Positions 41,402 through 51,290 of a stretch of DNA of 64,000 bases are shown piece by piece. This stretch comes from JAJEAD01 sp965221555 (GTDB taxonomy: Bacteria > Pseudomonadota > Gammaproteobacteria > HK1). Position 1 is the first letter of the stretch. Each line of letters opens with the position of its first letter. The stretch is taken from assembly GCA_965221555.1 (NCBI GenBank), contig OZ244895.1, forward strand, positions 2,666,001 through 2,730,000, written 5' to 3'. A program made the position numbers and the translations under genes. The notes beneath the pieces were generated by a model that saw nothing but the letters and a program-made list of their open reading frames with translations, had not been told where the DNA came from and did no database searches.

Positions 41402-42661
41402 GTGATGCGCGCGCCGGCCACGCTGCGTGCGCTCGGGAGTGCGCGGTTTCGGCGTTACTCGATGGGTCTCTTCGCCTACGCGAGCGCCGTGCGTCTGGTC
41501 ATGATCGCGCAAGGGTGGCTGGTCTTCGAGCTCAGCCGTTCTCCGCTCGACCTCGGACTGCTCGGTGCGGCGATGGCGCTGCCGGCAATCCTCCTGACCT
41601 GGACGGGCGGCGCGCTCGCGGATCGCGTGGACCGGCGCAAGCTGCTGATGATGACCTCGGTAGCGACGATGGCGCTCCTCGTGCTGCAGGCGGCCCTCGA
41701 CCTCTCGGGCGTCGTCACGGTATGGCAGGTGCTCACGATCGCGGTGCTTCTCGGGATGGTCGGCGGCCTGGAGTGGCCGGCGATGCAGGCGCTGATGCCG
41801 AACCTGGTCGCGCGGGAACACCTGATGGGCGCGGTCGCGATGAACGCCATCGTGTGGCAGGGGACCCGCATGGTGATTCCCGCGGTCGCCGGACTCGCCA
41901 TTGCGTTCTGGGACACCGGAGTGCTCTTTCTGGCCGCGGTGGCCGGCCCCGCGAGCATGCTTGCGGTACTCTCCTTCCTCGATGTCGGCGCGGTTCGCCG
42001 CTCACGAGGGCCCGCGGGCGGCGCCTTCGCCGAGGCGATGCGCTTCATCCTCCGCCATCGGCTCTTCGCCGTCCTCATCCCCCTCTCGTGGGCGCTGGGG
42101 TTCTTCGGCAGCTCCTATCTGCAGCTCATGCCGGTCTTCGCCGATCTCCTCGGGGCGGGAGGCGCGGGTTTCGGCGTGCTCATCTCCGCATCGGGAGCGG
42201 GATCGATGCTGGGCAGCCTCCTCGTGGGCAGCCTCGCCGGGGCGCGAAGGCTGGGGTGGATCATGCTCGGGGGCCTTGCCGCCACGGGGGCCGGCCTCTT
42301 CGGATTCGCACTGATCGCGGGATTCGCGAACATGCTGCCGAATGCCTTTCACACCGGCATACTCTTCGTCGCCCTGACCAACCTGTTCATGTCCGTGTTC
42401 ATGGTGACCTCGATGACCGCCCTCCAGTTGCGCTGCCCCGACTCGTTGCGCGGCCGGGTCATGGGGCTTCACGGCGTCTCCTTCAACCTGATGCTTCTCG
42501 GCGCGCTCTTTACCGGGGCGCTCGCGTCCTTCCTCGGCGCCCCGACTTCCCTCGCGATCACCGCGCTCATCGTCGCGGCGTCGGCTGCCGCCACGCTCAT
42601 CACCCAACCCGCAGTCCGCAGCCTTGACGGCCGAGTCGACGCCACCGCCAAGGCGGAGTGA
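41402..42661 (+). CDS. MFS transporter (EntS/MFS_3-like)
   Basis: 419 residues, twelve predicted membrane helices, N-terminal RFRRYSMGLFAYASAVRLVMIAQGWLVFELS and the loop motif GGALADRVDRRKLLMMTS between helices 2 and 3. The C-half has SLRGRVMGLHGVSFN. Such proteins export small molecules. It sits between the TMADH-like gene and pyruvate carboxylase on the same strand, 110 bp after the former and 4 bp before the latter, so co-expression with pyc is likely. Start GTG 41402 or ATG 41405. Confidence 0.86.
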   Translation: MMRAPATLRALGSARFRRYSMGLFAYASAVRLVMIAQGWLVFELSRSPLDLGLLGAAMALPAILLTWTGGALADRVDRRKLLMMTSVATMALLVLQAALDLSGVVTVWQVLTIAVLLGMVGGLEWPAMQALMPNLVAREHLMGAVAMNAIVWQGTRMVIPAVAGLAIAFWDTGVLFLAAVAGPASMLAVLSFLDVGAVRRSRGPAGGAFAEAMRFILRHRLFAVLIPLSWALGFFGSSYLQLMPVFADLLGAGGAGFGVLISASGAGSMLGSLLVGSLAGARRLGWIMLGGLAATGAGLFGFALIAGFANMLPNAFHTGILFVALTNLFMSVFMVTSMTALQLRCPDSLRGRVMGLHGVSFNLMLLGALFTGALASFLGAPTSLAITALIVAASAAATLITQPAVRSLDGRVDATAKAE

Positions 42662-42665
42662 TCCC

Positions 42666-45600
42666 ATGCCTGTCCTGACCGAATCGTCAACAGATGTCGC
42701 GCCAGCGAAGCCACCTCTTGCCGCCACCGCGAAAATGAGTGCCGTCGGACCCATCCGAAAGCTACTCGTCGCCAACCGCAGCGAGATCGCGATCCGCGTG
42801 CTGCGCGCGGCGAACGAGCTCGGGATCCGCACCGTCGCCATCTTCTCCCACGAAGACCGTTACGCCCTGCACCGCTTCAAGGCGGACGAAGCCTATCTCG
42901 TCGGCAAGGGCCAGCCGCCCATACGGGCCTACCTCGACATCGAGAGCATCGTGCGCATGGCGCGTGATGCCGGAGCCAACGCGGTGCACCCGGGCTACGG
43001 ATTCCTCTCCGAGAACCCGGACTTCGCCAAGGCCTGCTTCGATGCCGATCTCATGTTCGTGGGACCGCCGGCCGACGTGATGCGCCTGCTCGGCAGCAAG
43101 CTCGAGGCCCGCCGGCTCGCCGTCCAGTGCGGTCTGCAAGTGATGCCCGCGAGCGGCCCCCTGCCCCGCGACGAAGCGCAGATGCGGCGCGCGGCGGAAG
43201 ACATCGGCTTCCCGGTGATGGCGAAGGCGAGCTGGGGGGGCGGGGGCCGCGGCATGCGCGTGATCGAAGACGCCGACAGTCTCGTCGAGCAGGTCGCGAT
43301 CGCACGCCGCGAGGCCCAGGCCGCCTTCGGCAACGACGAGGTCTTTCTGGAGAAACTGGTCCGCCGCGCGCGTCACCTGGAGGTCCAGGTGATCGCCGAC
43401 GCCCGCGGCAACGTCGTGCACCTCTTCGAGCGCGAGTGCTCCATGCAGCGGCGTCACCAGAAGGTGGTCGAGCGCGCCCCCGCGCCCTACCTCGACCCCG
43501 AGGCGCGCGCGGCGCTGTGCGACGCGGCGGTGCGCCTCACCCGGGCCGCCGGCTACCGGAGCGCGGGCACCGTCGAGTTCCTGATGGACGCCGACACCGG
43601 CGCCTGCTACTTCATCGAGGTCAACCCCCGCATCCAGGTCGAGCACACCGTCAGCGAAGTGGTGACCGGCGTGGACATCGTGAAGGCGCAGTTGCGCATC
43701 GCGGAAGGGGCGAGCATCGGCGAGGCGTCGAGCGGGGTGCCGGCGCAGTCGGAGATTCGCCTCCACGGCCACGCCCTGCAATGCCGGATCACCACCGAGG
43801 ACCCGCAGAACAAGTTCATCCCGGACTATGGGCGCATCACCGCCTACCGCGGCGCCAACGGTTTCGGCATCCGCCTCGACGGCGGCACCGCCTACTCCGG
43901 GGCGGTGATCACCCCCTTCTACGACTCGCTGCTGGAGAAGGTCACGGCGTGGGCGCCGAGCGCGGACGAAGCGGCGGCGCGGATGGGCCGGGCCCTGCGC
44001 GAGTTCCGGATCCGCGGCGTGGCCACGAACCTGCGCTTCCTCGAGGCACTTATCGGGCACCCGGACTTCCGCCGCGGCGATGTCACCACCACCTTCATCG
44101 ACGACACGCCGGCGCTCTTCGACTTCCGCCCGCGCCGCGACCGCGCCACCCGTCTCCTCGGCTTCCTTGCCGATGTGCTCATCAACGGCAACCCCGACGT
44201 GCGCGGACGCCCGCGCCCCGAACACCTGCCCGACCCACAGGTCCCCGAGCTACCTGATCATCCCCCGCCGCCGGGAAGCCGGCAGCGGCTCGAAGCCCTC
44301 GAACCGGAGAAGTTCGCGCAGTGGATGCGGGACGAGGAGCGGGTCCTGGTCACCGACACCACGATGCGCGACGCCCACCAGTCGCTCATCGCCACCCGGA
44401 TGCGCAGCGTCGACATGCTGGCGGTGGCGCCGCACTACGCCCGCCTCCTGCCACAACTGTTCTCGCTGGAATGCTGGGGCGGCGCGACCTTCGACGTGGC
44501 GATGCGTTTCCTCAAGGAAGACCCCTGGGAGCGCCTGGCGGCGCTGCGCGAGGCGGTGCCCAACATCCTGCTTCAGGCGCTGGTGCGCGGGGCCAACGGC
44601 GTCGGCTACCGCAACTACCCCGACAATGTGGTGCGCTTCTTCGTGCGCCGGGCCGCCGCCGGCGGCATCGACCTCTTCCGCGTCTTCGACTGCCTGAACT
44701 GGGTCGACAACATGCGCCTCACGATGGACGCGGTGCTTGAGGAAGGCAAGCTCTGCGAAGCCGCGATCTGCTACAGCGGCGACCTGTGCGAGAAGGGCGG
44801 CAAGTACGACCTGAAGTACTACCTCCGGCTCGCCGAGGAGCTCGAAGCGGCCGGCGCCCACATCATCGGCATCAAGGACATGGCGGGCCTGTGCAAGCCC
44901 CAAGCCGCGCGCGAGCTCGTCAGCGCCCTCAAGGCGGAGATCGGCCTGCCGCTGCACTTCCATACCCACGACACCAGCGGGATCTCCGCCGCGAGCGCCA
45001 TCGCGGCCGCGGAAGCGGGATGCGACGCCATCGACGGGGCGATGGATTCCTGGAGCGGGCTGACCTCGCAGCCGAACCTCGGCGCCATCGTCGAAGCCCT
45101 TCGGGGCAACGAGAAGCGAAATCCCGGACTCGACCGCGACGCGATGAGGCGCATCAACACCTACTGGGAGGGCGTGCGCTACGCCTACGGCGCCTTCGAG
45201 AGCGACATGCGCGCGGGCTCCGCGACGGTGTTCGAGCACGGCATGCCCGGCGGTCAGTACACCAATCTGCGCGAGCAGGCCCGCGCCCTCGGGCTCGAGG
45301 GCCACTGGCCGGAGGTCGAGCGGGCCTATACCGAGGTCAACGACCTCTTCGGGGACATCATCAAGGTGACCCCGACCTCCAAGGTGGTCGGGGACATGGC
45401 GCTCACGATGGTGAGCGGCGGAATCTCGGCCGAGGAGGTCGCGAACCCCGATCGCGATGTGAACTTCCCCGCCTCGGTGATTCAGCTTTTCAGGGGCGAG
45501 CTGGGCCAGCCCCACGGCGGATTCCCGCCCGCTCTGCAACGCAAGGTGCTCAAGGGCGAATCACCGATCACCGAGCGCCCGGGGGCGGTGTTGCCGCCCG

Positions 45601-46211
45601 CCGACCTGGAAGCCGAACGACGCGAGGCGGAGAAGAAGGCGAGGCGCGCCATCAGCGATGACGAACTCGCCTCGTACCTGATGTACCCGCAGGTGTTTCT
45701 GGAGTACGCCGCGCACCGGCGTTCCTTCTCCGATGTCTCGGTGCTCCCCACCCCGGTCTTCTTCTTCGGGCCGGAGTTCGATCACGAGTTCGAGATCGAG
45801 CTCGAGAAGGGCAAGGTCCTGCTGATCACCTGCCGCGCGGTGGGCGAGGCGGACAGCGAGGGCCACCGCACCGTGTTCTTCGAGCTGAACGGCCAGCCCC
45901 GCACCGTCCGCGTCCAGGATCGGGCCCTCGCGGGAAGGGGCGAGGCCCGCCGCCAGGCCGATGACGCGAACCCCGCGCACGTCGGCGCGCCGATGCCCGG
46001 CCTCATCGTGGGAGTGGCGGTGCGCGCCGGCGAGAAGGTTGCTCGCGGAGATCCCCTCTTCACGATCGAAGCGATGAAGATGGAGAGCGCGGTCTACGCG
46101 GAAATGCCCGGAACCGTCGAAGAGGTCGTCGCCGGCGCCGGCCATCGCGTCGAGGCCCACGACCTCGTCGTCGTGATCGGCCACGAAGAGGGGGCGGCGA
46201 ATCCTCGTTGA
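42666..46211 (+). CDS. pyc: Pyruvate carboxylase
   Basis: 1181 residues with all three domains: biotin carboxylase (RKLLVANRSEIAIRVLRAA, KASWGGGGRGMRV, FIEVNPRIQVEHTVSE), carboxyltransferase (VLVTDTTMRDAHQSL, RVFDCLNWVDNM, GIKDMAGLCKP, LHFHTHDTSG) and biotin carboxyl carrier (FTIEAMKMESAV with the biotin Lys near the end). It makes oxaloacetate from pyruvate and feeds the TCA genes further right. ATG at 42666 follows GCGGAG closely; an internal ATG at 42735 is a shorter option. It is adjacent to an MFS transporter by only 4 bp, an odd partnership. Confidence 0.96.
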   Translation: MPVLTESSTDVAPAKPPLAATAKMSAVGPIRKLLVANRSEIAIRVLRAANELGIRTVAIFSHEDRYALHRFKADEAYLVGKGQPPIRAYLDIESIVRMARDAGANAVHPGYGFLSENPDFAKACFDADLMFVGPPADVMRLLGSKLEARRLAVQCGLQVMPASGPLPRDEAQMRRAAEDIGFPVMAKASWGGGGRGMRVIEDADSLVEQVAIARREAQAAFGNDEVFLEKLVRRARHLEVQVIADARGNVVHLFERECSMQRRHQKVVERAPAPYLDPEARAALCDAAVRLTRAAGYRSAGTVEFLMDADTGACYFIEVNPRIQVEHTVSEVVTGVDIVKAQLRIAEGASIGEASSGVPAQSEIRLHGHALQCRITTEDPQNKFIPDYGRITAYRGANGFGIRLDGGTAYSGAVITPFYDSLLEKVTAWAPSADEAAARMGRALREFRIRGVATNLRFLEALIGHPDFRRGDVTTTFIDDTPALFDFRPRRDRATRLLGFLADVLINGNPDVRGRPRPEHLPDPQVPELPDHPPPPGSRQRLEALEPEKFAQWMRDEERVLVTDTTMRDAHQSLIATRMRSVDMLAVAPHYARLLPQLFSLECWGGATFDVAMRFLKEDPWERLAALREAVPNILLQALVRGANGVGYRNYPDNVVRFFVRRAAAGGIDLFRVFDCLNWVDNMRLTMDAVLEEGKLCEAAICYSGDLCEKGGKYDLKYYLRLAEELEAAGAHIIGIKDMAGLCKPQAARELVSALKAEIGLPLHFHTHDTSGISAASAIAAAEAGCDAIDGAMDSWSGLTSQPNLGAIVEALRGNEKRNPGLDRDAMRRINTYWEGVRYAYGAFESDMRAGSATVFEHGMPGGQYTNLREQARALGLEGHWPEVERAYTEVNDLFGDIIKVTPTSKVVGDMALTMVSGGISAEEVANPDRDVNFPASVIQLFRGELGQPHGGFPPALQRKVLKGESPITERPGAVLPPADLEAERREAEKKARRAISDDELASYLMYPQVFLEYAAHRRSFSDVSVLPTPVFFFGPEFDHEFEIELEKGKVLLITCRAVGEADSEGHRTVFFELNGQPRTVRVQDRALAGRGEARRQADDANPAHVGAPMPGLIVGVAVRAGEKVARGDPLFTIEAMKMESAVYAEMPGTVEEVVAGAGHRVEAHDLVVVIGHEEGAANPR

Positions 46212-46382
46212 CGGATTTAGCGCCACTTTCCGAAAGTCCCACCCCGCCCCGAATTCGAACCGGACGCCGCCCGGACCAGGCTCGGGCGGTCCGGGCATTT
46301 CCCCCTGGGCGGCGTATAGCTCCCGGCGCGGATGCGAGTCCGGCTCCCACGCTCGTCCGTCATCGTGTAGATTGGCTTGCGA

Positions 46383-46718
46383 ATGGACCGCAGAGCCCTT
46401 CTCGAACACATCCGGGCAACTCACTTCGAGTCCGGCGACCGGGGCCTCGCGGTCTCCGACGCCCGCCGCATCGCGCGCTTTCTCAGTGAGCATGGCGCCC
46501 GCCGGATCGTGGGGGTCGGCTCGGCCTTCGATCCGACGCGGCCCTTCACCCATCGCTCGGATGTGGACCTGGTGGTCGAAGGGATCGCCCCGCGCCGCTT
46601 CTACTCGCTCTCGGCGCGCGCCGCGGCCATGACCGCCTTCGCCCTGGACCTGATCCCCACGGAATCGGCGAGCCCTGCGCTTCTTTGCGAGCTGGACCAA
46701 CGGGGTGTCGATCTGTGA
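46383..46718 (+). CDS. Small nucleotidyltransferase-domain protein
   Basis: 111 residues. The motif VGVGSAFDPTRPFTHRSDVDLVVEG is the GS...S-D-x-D signature of MNT-type nucleotidyltransferases. The rest is short and helical. ATG at 46383. MNT proteins often pair with HEPN proteins as antitoxins, but no HEPN gene is next to it. It is followed 27 bp later by a CocE hydrolase, which has no known link. Function unassigned. Confidence 0.72.
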   Translation: MDRRALLEHIRATHFESGDRGLAVSDARRIARFLSEHGARRIVGVGSAFDPTRPFTHRSDVDLVVEGIAPRRFYSLSARAAAMTAFALDLIPTESASPALLCELDQRGVDL

Positions 46719-46745
46719 AGCATCCGGACCAAGAGGAGCTCTTTG

Positions 46746-48794
46746 ATGCCTGAACGAGACAACGAGACGCGGATCGTCACCGACTTTCCGTGTGTGGTGG
46801 AGGAGCGGGAACACGTCTGGATTCCGATGTCCGACGGCGTCCGGCTCTCCGCGCGGATCTGGATGCCCGATGACGCCGAAGAGAAACCGGTTCCGGCGAT
46901 ACTGGAGTACATCCCCTACCGCAAACGCGACGGCACCCGGGTCGGGGACGAGCCCCGGCATCGCTACTGGGCCGGCCACGGCTACGCATGCATCCGGCTC
47001 GACATCCGGGGCACGGGAGAATCGGAAGGCCTGATCACGGACGAGTACGCCCGGCAGGAGCAGGACGATGCGGTGGAGGCGATCGCGTGGATCGCGAAGC
47101 AACCCTGGTGCACGGGCAAGGTCGGCATGACCGGCATCTCGTGGGGCGGCTTCAACTCGCTGCAGGTGGCCGCGCGGCGCCCGCCCGCGTTGCGGGCGAT
47201 CATCACCCACTGCTCCACCGACGACCGCTACGCCGACGACGTCCACTACATGGGCGGATGTCTCCTGCTCGACAACTTCTTCTGGGGATCGGGCTTTTTC
47301 ATGATCATGGCGCGCTCGGGCGACCCCGAGATTCAGGGGCAGCGCTGGCGCGAACAGTGGATGGAGCGCCTGGAGCAGTGGGAGCCGGTCGCCGCCACCA
47401 TCTGGCAACAGCATCCGCAGCGAGACGACTACTGGAAGCACGGCTCGGTGTGCGAGAGCTACGACGACATCGAGTGCGCGGTCTACGCGGTCGGAGGCTG
47501 GAACGACGGCTACTCCAACGCCGTGCCGCGCATGCTCGCCAACCTCCGATGCCCGACGAAGGGCCTCATCGGCCCGTGGGGGCACAAGTATCCGCAAAAC
47601 GCCATCCCCGGCCCTTCTATCGGCTTCCTCCAGCACGCGTTGCGCTGGTGGGATCACTGGCTGAAGGATGCCGACACCGGCATCATGGACGAAGACCAGT
47701 ACACGGTATGGCTCGACGAAGCCCAGGCGCCCCTCGCCTCCCTGCCCATGTCAAAGGGCCGCTGGGTGACCGAGCCCGTCTGGCCATCGCCCCGCCTCAA
47801 AGCCGAGACGCTGTTCCTTGACGCGAGCGGGCTCACCCGCGAGAAGGGGCCGGAGACGACGATCGCGCACCGGTCGCCCGAGACGGTCGGCGCCGGGGGC
47901 GGGGTGTGGTGCCCCTACGGACTCGGGGGTTCGAGCCCGGATCTCCCCGTCGACCAGCGCGAGGACGACGCCAAGTCCCTGTGCTTCGACGGCGAAGCCC
48001 TGTCCGACCGGATCGAGATTCTCGGGGCGCCGGTCGTAACGTTGCGCCTTTCCATCGACGAGCCCCAGGGGATGGTGGCGGTACGGCTGAACGACGTCGC
48101 GCCCGACGGCACCTCGGTGCGGGTCACTTACGGGCTGCTGAACCTCTCCCAGCGCGAAGATCGGGAGCGGACCCGTACCATGACCCCGGGAGAGGAGACC
48201 GATGTGCGGGTGGTGCTCAACGACTGCGCCCACGCCTTCCTCCCCGGACATCGCGTTCGGGTGGCGATCTCCACCTCCTACTTCCCGGTCGCCTGGCCCG
48301 CGCCGGCGCCCTTCACCCTGAGCATCACGACGGGCGCAAGCTCCCTCGTCCTGCCCTTGCGAGCGCCGCGCGCCGAGGACCCGAGCGCCGATCCCTTTCC
48401 GCCGCCGGAGATGGCGCCCCGGCCCGAAACGACCACGCTGGTGCCCCCGGTGGGTACGCGTCACATCGAGCGCGATGTGGCGACCGGTGAGCAAGTGACC
48501 CGCTTGGTCGAGGACGGTGGGGTCTACCGCCTGGAGGCCATCGATCTCGAATGCGCCGACGGAGGCCGGTCGGAGTTTCGAATCGTCGAGGGCGATCCCG
48601 GCTCGGCGCGCGCCGACTGGCAGTGGTGGAGCCACCGGAAGCGTGGCGACTGGAAGGTCGGGGTGAAGGCGACGATGCGGGTCGCGGTCACCCGGGAGTC
48701 GTTCCGGATCGAGAGCGACCTCGAAGCCTTCGAAGGCGAACGGAGAGTATTCTCGCGAAGCTGGAACCACGAGGTGCCGCGCAAGCACCTGTGA
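46746..48794 (+). CDS. CocE/NonD family hydrolase, copy 2
   Basis: 682 residues; ATG at 46746 is nine bases after AGAGGAG. Nucleophile elbow GMTGISWGGFN (Ser132), acid in GGWNDGYSN, His in GPWGHKYPQ. The C-terminal jelly roll has VRLNDVAPDG and MTPGEETDVRVVLNDCAHAFLPGHRVRVAIS, and a further beta-rich C-terminal domain of about 100 residues follows, as in copy 1 at 21509. Codon use matches the GC-rich core, unlike copy 1. It is encoded directly after the small nucleotidyltransferase. Confidence 0.9.
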   Translation: MPERDNETRIVTDFPCVVEEREHVWIPMSDGVRLSARIWMPDDAEEKPVPAILEYIPYRKRDGTRVGDEPRHRYWAGHGYACIRLDIRGTGESEGLITDEYARQEQDDAVEAIAWIAKQPWCTGKVGMTGISWGGFNSLQVAARRPPALRAIITHCSTDDRYADDVHYMGGCLLLDNFFWGSGFFMIMARSGDPEIQGQRWREQWMERLEQWEPVAATIWQQHPQRDDYWKHGSVCESYDDIECAVYAVGGWNDGYSNAVPRMLANLRCPTKGLIGPWGHKYPQNAIPGPSIGFLQHALRWWDHWLKDADTGIMDEDQYTVWLDEAQAPLASLPMSKGRWVTEPVWPSPRLKAETLFLDASGLTREKGPETTIAHRSPETVGAGGGVWCPYGLGGSSPDLPVDQREDDAKSLCFDGEALSDRIEILGAPVVTLRLSIDEPQGMVAVRLNDVAPDGTSVRVTYGLLNLSQREDRERTRTMTPGEETDVRVVLNDCAHAFLPGHRVRVAISTSYFPVAWPAPAPFTLSITTGASSLVLPLRAPRAEDPSADPFPPPEMAPRPETTTLVPPVGTRHIERDVATGEQVTRLVEDGGVYRLEAIDLECADGGRSEFRIVEGDPGSARADWQWWSHRKRGDWKVGVKATMRVAVTRESFRIESDLEAFEGERRVFSRSWNHEVPRKHL

Positions 48795-48831
48795 GTGGGT
48801 TCAGGGAGGTATAGGACTCAAGCGAGCGCGA

Positions 48832-50271
48832 TCACGCGGATTTCGGCTGACTCCCTCCCTCGGGCGCCGCATCCGCCCCCGCCTCCTTGCCGAAGAGGCG
48901 CACCTGCGCGCCCGCCAGCATGTCGCGAAGCTTTCCGCGGATGGCGTAGAGACATATCAGGGAAGGGATCACCATGATGGTAGTGATGATGAAGAAGGTG
49001 CCCCAGTCCCCGTCCAGCCAGTCGACGAGCGCGCCGGACGAGGCGGCGAAGAGCGTCCTTCCCGCGGTGCCGATGGAGGCGAGCAGCGCGTACTGGGTGG
49101 CGGTGTAGGTGCGGTCCACCAGCATCGAGATGAAGGCGACGAAGGTAACGGTGGCGAAGGCGCTGGTGAGATCGTCCATGACCACCGCGGCCGCGAAGAG
49201 CGGCTCGGAGCGTCCCACCCACGCGAGCACGGCGAAGAGCAGATTGGTGAGCGCCATCGCGATGCCGGACACGAACATCGCCCGCACCAGTCCCATCCGG
49301 ATCGCGAAGAGCCCACCGAGCACCGTGAAGGCCACCGTCGTCACCCAGCCCAGTCCCTTGGAGTAGAGCGCGATGTCGGACTTCGTGAACCCGATCTCCT
49401 TGTAGAAGACCAGCGACATGCGCCCCAGAAACGCCTCTCCAATCTTGAACAGGAAGATGAAGCCGAGCACCGCGACCGCGATCGCGAATCCGTTTCGCCG
49501 GAAGAAGCTCGCAAGCGGCCCGACCACGGTGACCGCGAGCCAGGCGGCGGCGTGTCCGAGCGGCCCGCTCACGTGCAGTCGCGAGGCCATGCGCTCGTCC
49601 TCTTGCGCCTGTGCGGCCACGCGCTGCGATGCGGGCACCTCGCGCACGAAGAGCAGGCCGATGTTGCAGAGCACGACCACCACTCCGAGCACGAGAAAGG
49701 CGGCCTGCCAGTAGTTCTCCACCCCGGCGCTCTGGAAAGCCTGCGCCGTCTCGAGCGCGACCACGCCGCCGAGCTTGTACCCCGTCCACCAGCCCACCAC
49801 CGCGGTCGCCGCGCCCGCGGCCATCGCCTCGCCCTCGGTCTTGCCGATCTGCTCGATGCGCAGGGCGTCGATGGTGATGTCCTGGGTCGCGGACGCGATC
49901 GCAATCACGAGGCCGATCGCTACCACCGCCGCGAGGTTCGCGGTCGGCTCGACCGTGCTCCACAACACGAGACAGGCCAGGATGACGACCTGCAGGACCA
50001 CGATCCAGGCGCGACGGTGGCCGAGGCGCTCCGAGAGCCCGGGCACCCGGATACGGTCGATCAGGGGCGCCCAGAGGAAGTTGAAGGCGTAGACCCCGAA
50101 AATGAGGCCGGCCCAGCCGATGGTGCTGCGGCTCAGCCCGTCTTCCTTGAGCCAGAGGCTGAGGCTGCTGCCGATCAGTACCCAGGGAAAGCCGCTGATG
50201 ATCCCGAGCAGGAAGATCCGGGCCATCCTGCGCTCGAAGTAGACACTGAGCGACTGCGTGACGCTTGGCAT
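48832..50271 (-). CDS. AmpG-like MFS permease
   Basis: 479 residues. N-terminal SVYFERRMARIFLLGIISGFPW then SSLSLWLKEDGLSRSTIGWAGLIFG; LWAPLIDRIRVPGLSERLGHRRAW; ATQDITIDALRIEQIGKTEGEAMAA. These are AmpG-type signatures (muropeptide import from the periplasm in peptidoglycan recycling). Twelve or more helices, inner membrane. The C-terminal tail is hydrophilic. The membrane-bound LytTR regulator ends 30 bp before its start and may be co-transcribed with it. Confidence 0.88.
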   Translation of the reverse strand: MPSVTQSLSVYFERRMARIFLLGIISGFPWVLIGSSLSLWLKEDGLSRSTIGWAGLIFGVYAFNFLWAPLIDRIRVPGLSERLGHRRAWIVVLQVVILACLVLWSTVEPTANLAAVVAIGLVIAIASATQDITIDALRIEQIGKTEGEAMAAGAATAVVGWWTGYKLGGVVALETAQAFQSAGVENYWQAAFLVLGVVVVLCNIGLLFVREVPASQRVAAQAQEDERMASRLHVSGPLGHAAAWLAVTVVGPLASFFRRNGFAIAVAVLGFIFLFKIGEAFLGRMSLVFYKEIGFTKSDIALYSKGLGWVTTVAFTVLGGLFAIRMGLVRAMFVSGIAMALTNLLFAVLAWVGRSEPLFAAAVVMDDLTSAFATVTFVAFISMLVDRTYTATQYALLASIGTAGRTLFAASSGALVDWLDGDWGTFFIITTIMVIPSLICLYAIRGKLRDMLAGAQVRLFGKEAGADAAPEGGSQPKSA

Positions 50272-50300
50272 GTTGTCTTCCCCGCCCCTCTCGACGCCGC

Positions 50301-51290
50301 TCAGATCCAGCCGCGGGCCCTGAGGGCGGGCATGAATGAGCGGCTGACGGGGACCTGGACGCCGTTCACGAGGCGCAACACCACCCGGCCTTCGCGTCGC
50401 TGCACTTTCTCCACCGCGGCGCGAGCCACCCAGTGCGAGCGGTGCACCTGCATGCCATCCACCCCCTCGACCTCTTGCAGCGCATCGCGGAAACGCAGCA
50501 GCAGCATCTCCATGCCCTTGTCCGTATGGACCTCGACGTAGTGGTCCTGCATGCGCAGATGGAGCAGCTCGCCCCGCTTGGGCGCGGGCAGCCGCGAAAG
50601 CAGGGCCTTTGCGCCATTCCCGGCCTCCGATTCGCCCCCGAGCGAAGCGGCGTCGGAGGCGGCGCTGGCGTCACCGGTACCGGCATCGCCGGCACCGGCG
50701 GCGTCGGTGGCACTGGCAGCGCCGGTGCCGGAATCGGCGGCAGCGGCCGCTGCGTCGGCATCGCGCCCGGGCTGCGCACCCCGCGCACCTCCCTCGACCG
50801 CGGACGCTTCCACCCTGACCGCACGCAGGCGAAGCGACCTCTCGATGAAGTGGAACACGAGACCGCCGATGACTACCTGGAGCACGGCGACCTGGCCGTA
50901 GAGCCGGAAGACCTCGGAGAATCCGGAGGGCCTGTGGTCCAGATACAAGGCCACCACCAACCAGACCGCGGCGGTGCCGGGCGCCGCCGTAATCACGCTC
51001 GCGAGCACCACTCCCACCCAGGGTGACCACTCCCGCTCGAAGAAGATGGAGAGCGTGATGGTGAACACGAACCAGGCGCAGAACCAGTTGACTCCCACCG
51101 CGATCGCCCAGAATCCCACCCGCTCAGAGACGGCAAGTGAATTCCAGGTGCCGAAGGGACCGAGATAGGCGAGCAGCGCCACCGTCAACAGAAACCCGAT
51201 GCCGTGAAGGCTGATCCGCTTCCCGATCCGCCCCTGGCGAACCGGGTAATGCGTGACGATCGTCTCCTTGGAAGGGTCCTTGGGTTTCAT
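50301..51290 (-). CDS. Membrane-anchored LytTR-family transcription regulator
   Basis: 329 residues from ATG at 51290 (MKPKDPSKETIVTHYPV). Four hydrophobic helices form the N-terminal half (ISLHGIGFLLTVALLAYLGPF, WAIAVGVNWFCAWFVFTITL, WVGVVLASVITAAPGTAAVWL, YGQVAVLQVVIGGLVFHFI). A low-complexity Ala/Asp/Ser/Gly linker (about residues 180-225) follows, then a C-terminal LytTR DNA-binding domain (LLHLRMQDHYVEVHTDKG, RFRDALQEVEGVDGMQVHRSHWVAR, VPVSRSFMPALRARGWI). There is no receiver domain. This layout suits a sensor that couples the membrane state to transcription. The target may be the AmpG-like gene just downstream. Confidence 0.85.
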   Translation of the reverse strand: MKPKDPSKETIVTHYPVRQGRIGKRISLHGIGFLLTVALLAYLGPFGTWNSLAVSERVGFWAIAVGVNWFCAWFVFTITLSIFFEREWSPWVGVVLASVITAAPGTAAVWLVVALYLDHRPSGFSEVFRLYGQVAVLQVVIGGLVFHFIERSLRLRAVRVEASAVEGGARGAQPGRDADAAAAAADSGTGAASATDAAGAGDAGTGDASAASDAASLGGESEAGNGAKALLSRLPAPKRGELLHLRMQDHYVEVHTDKGMEMLLLRFRDALQEVEGVDGMQVHRSHWVARAAVEKVQRREGRVVLRLVNGVQVPVSRSFMPALRARGWI

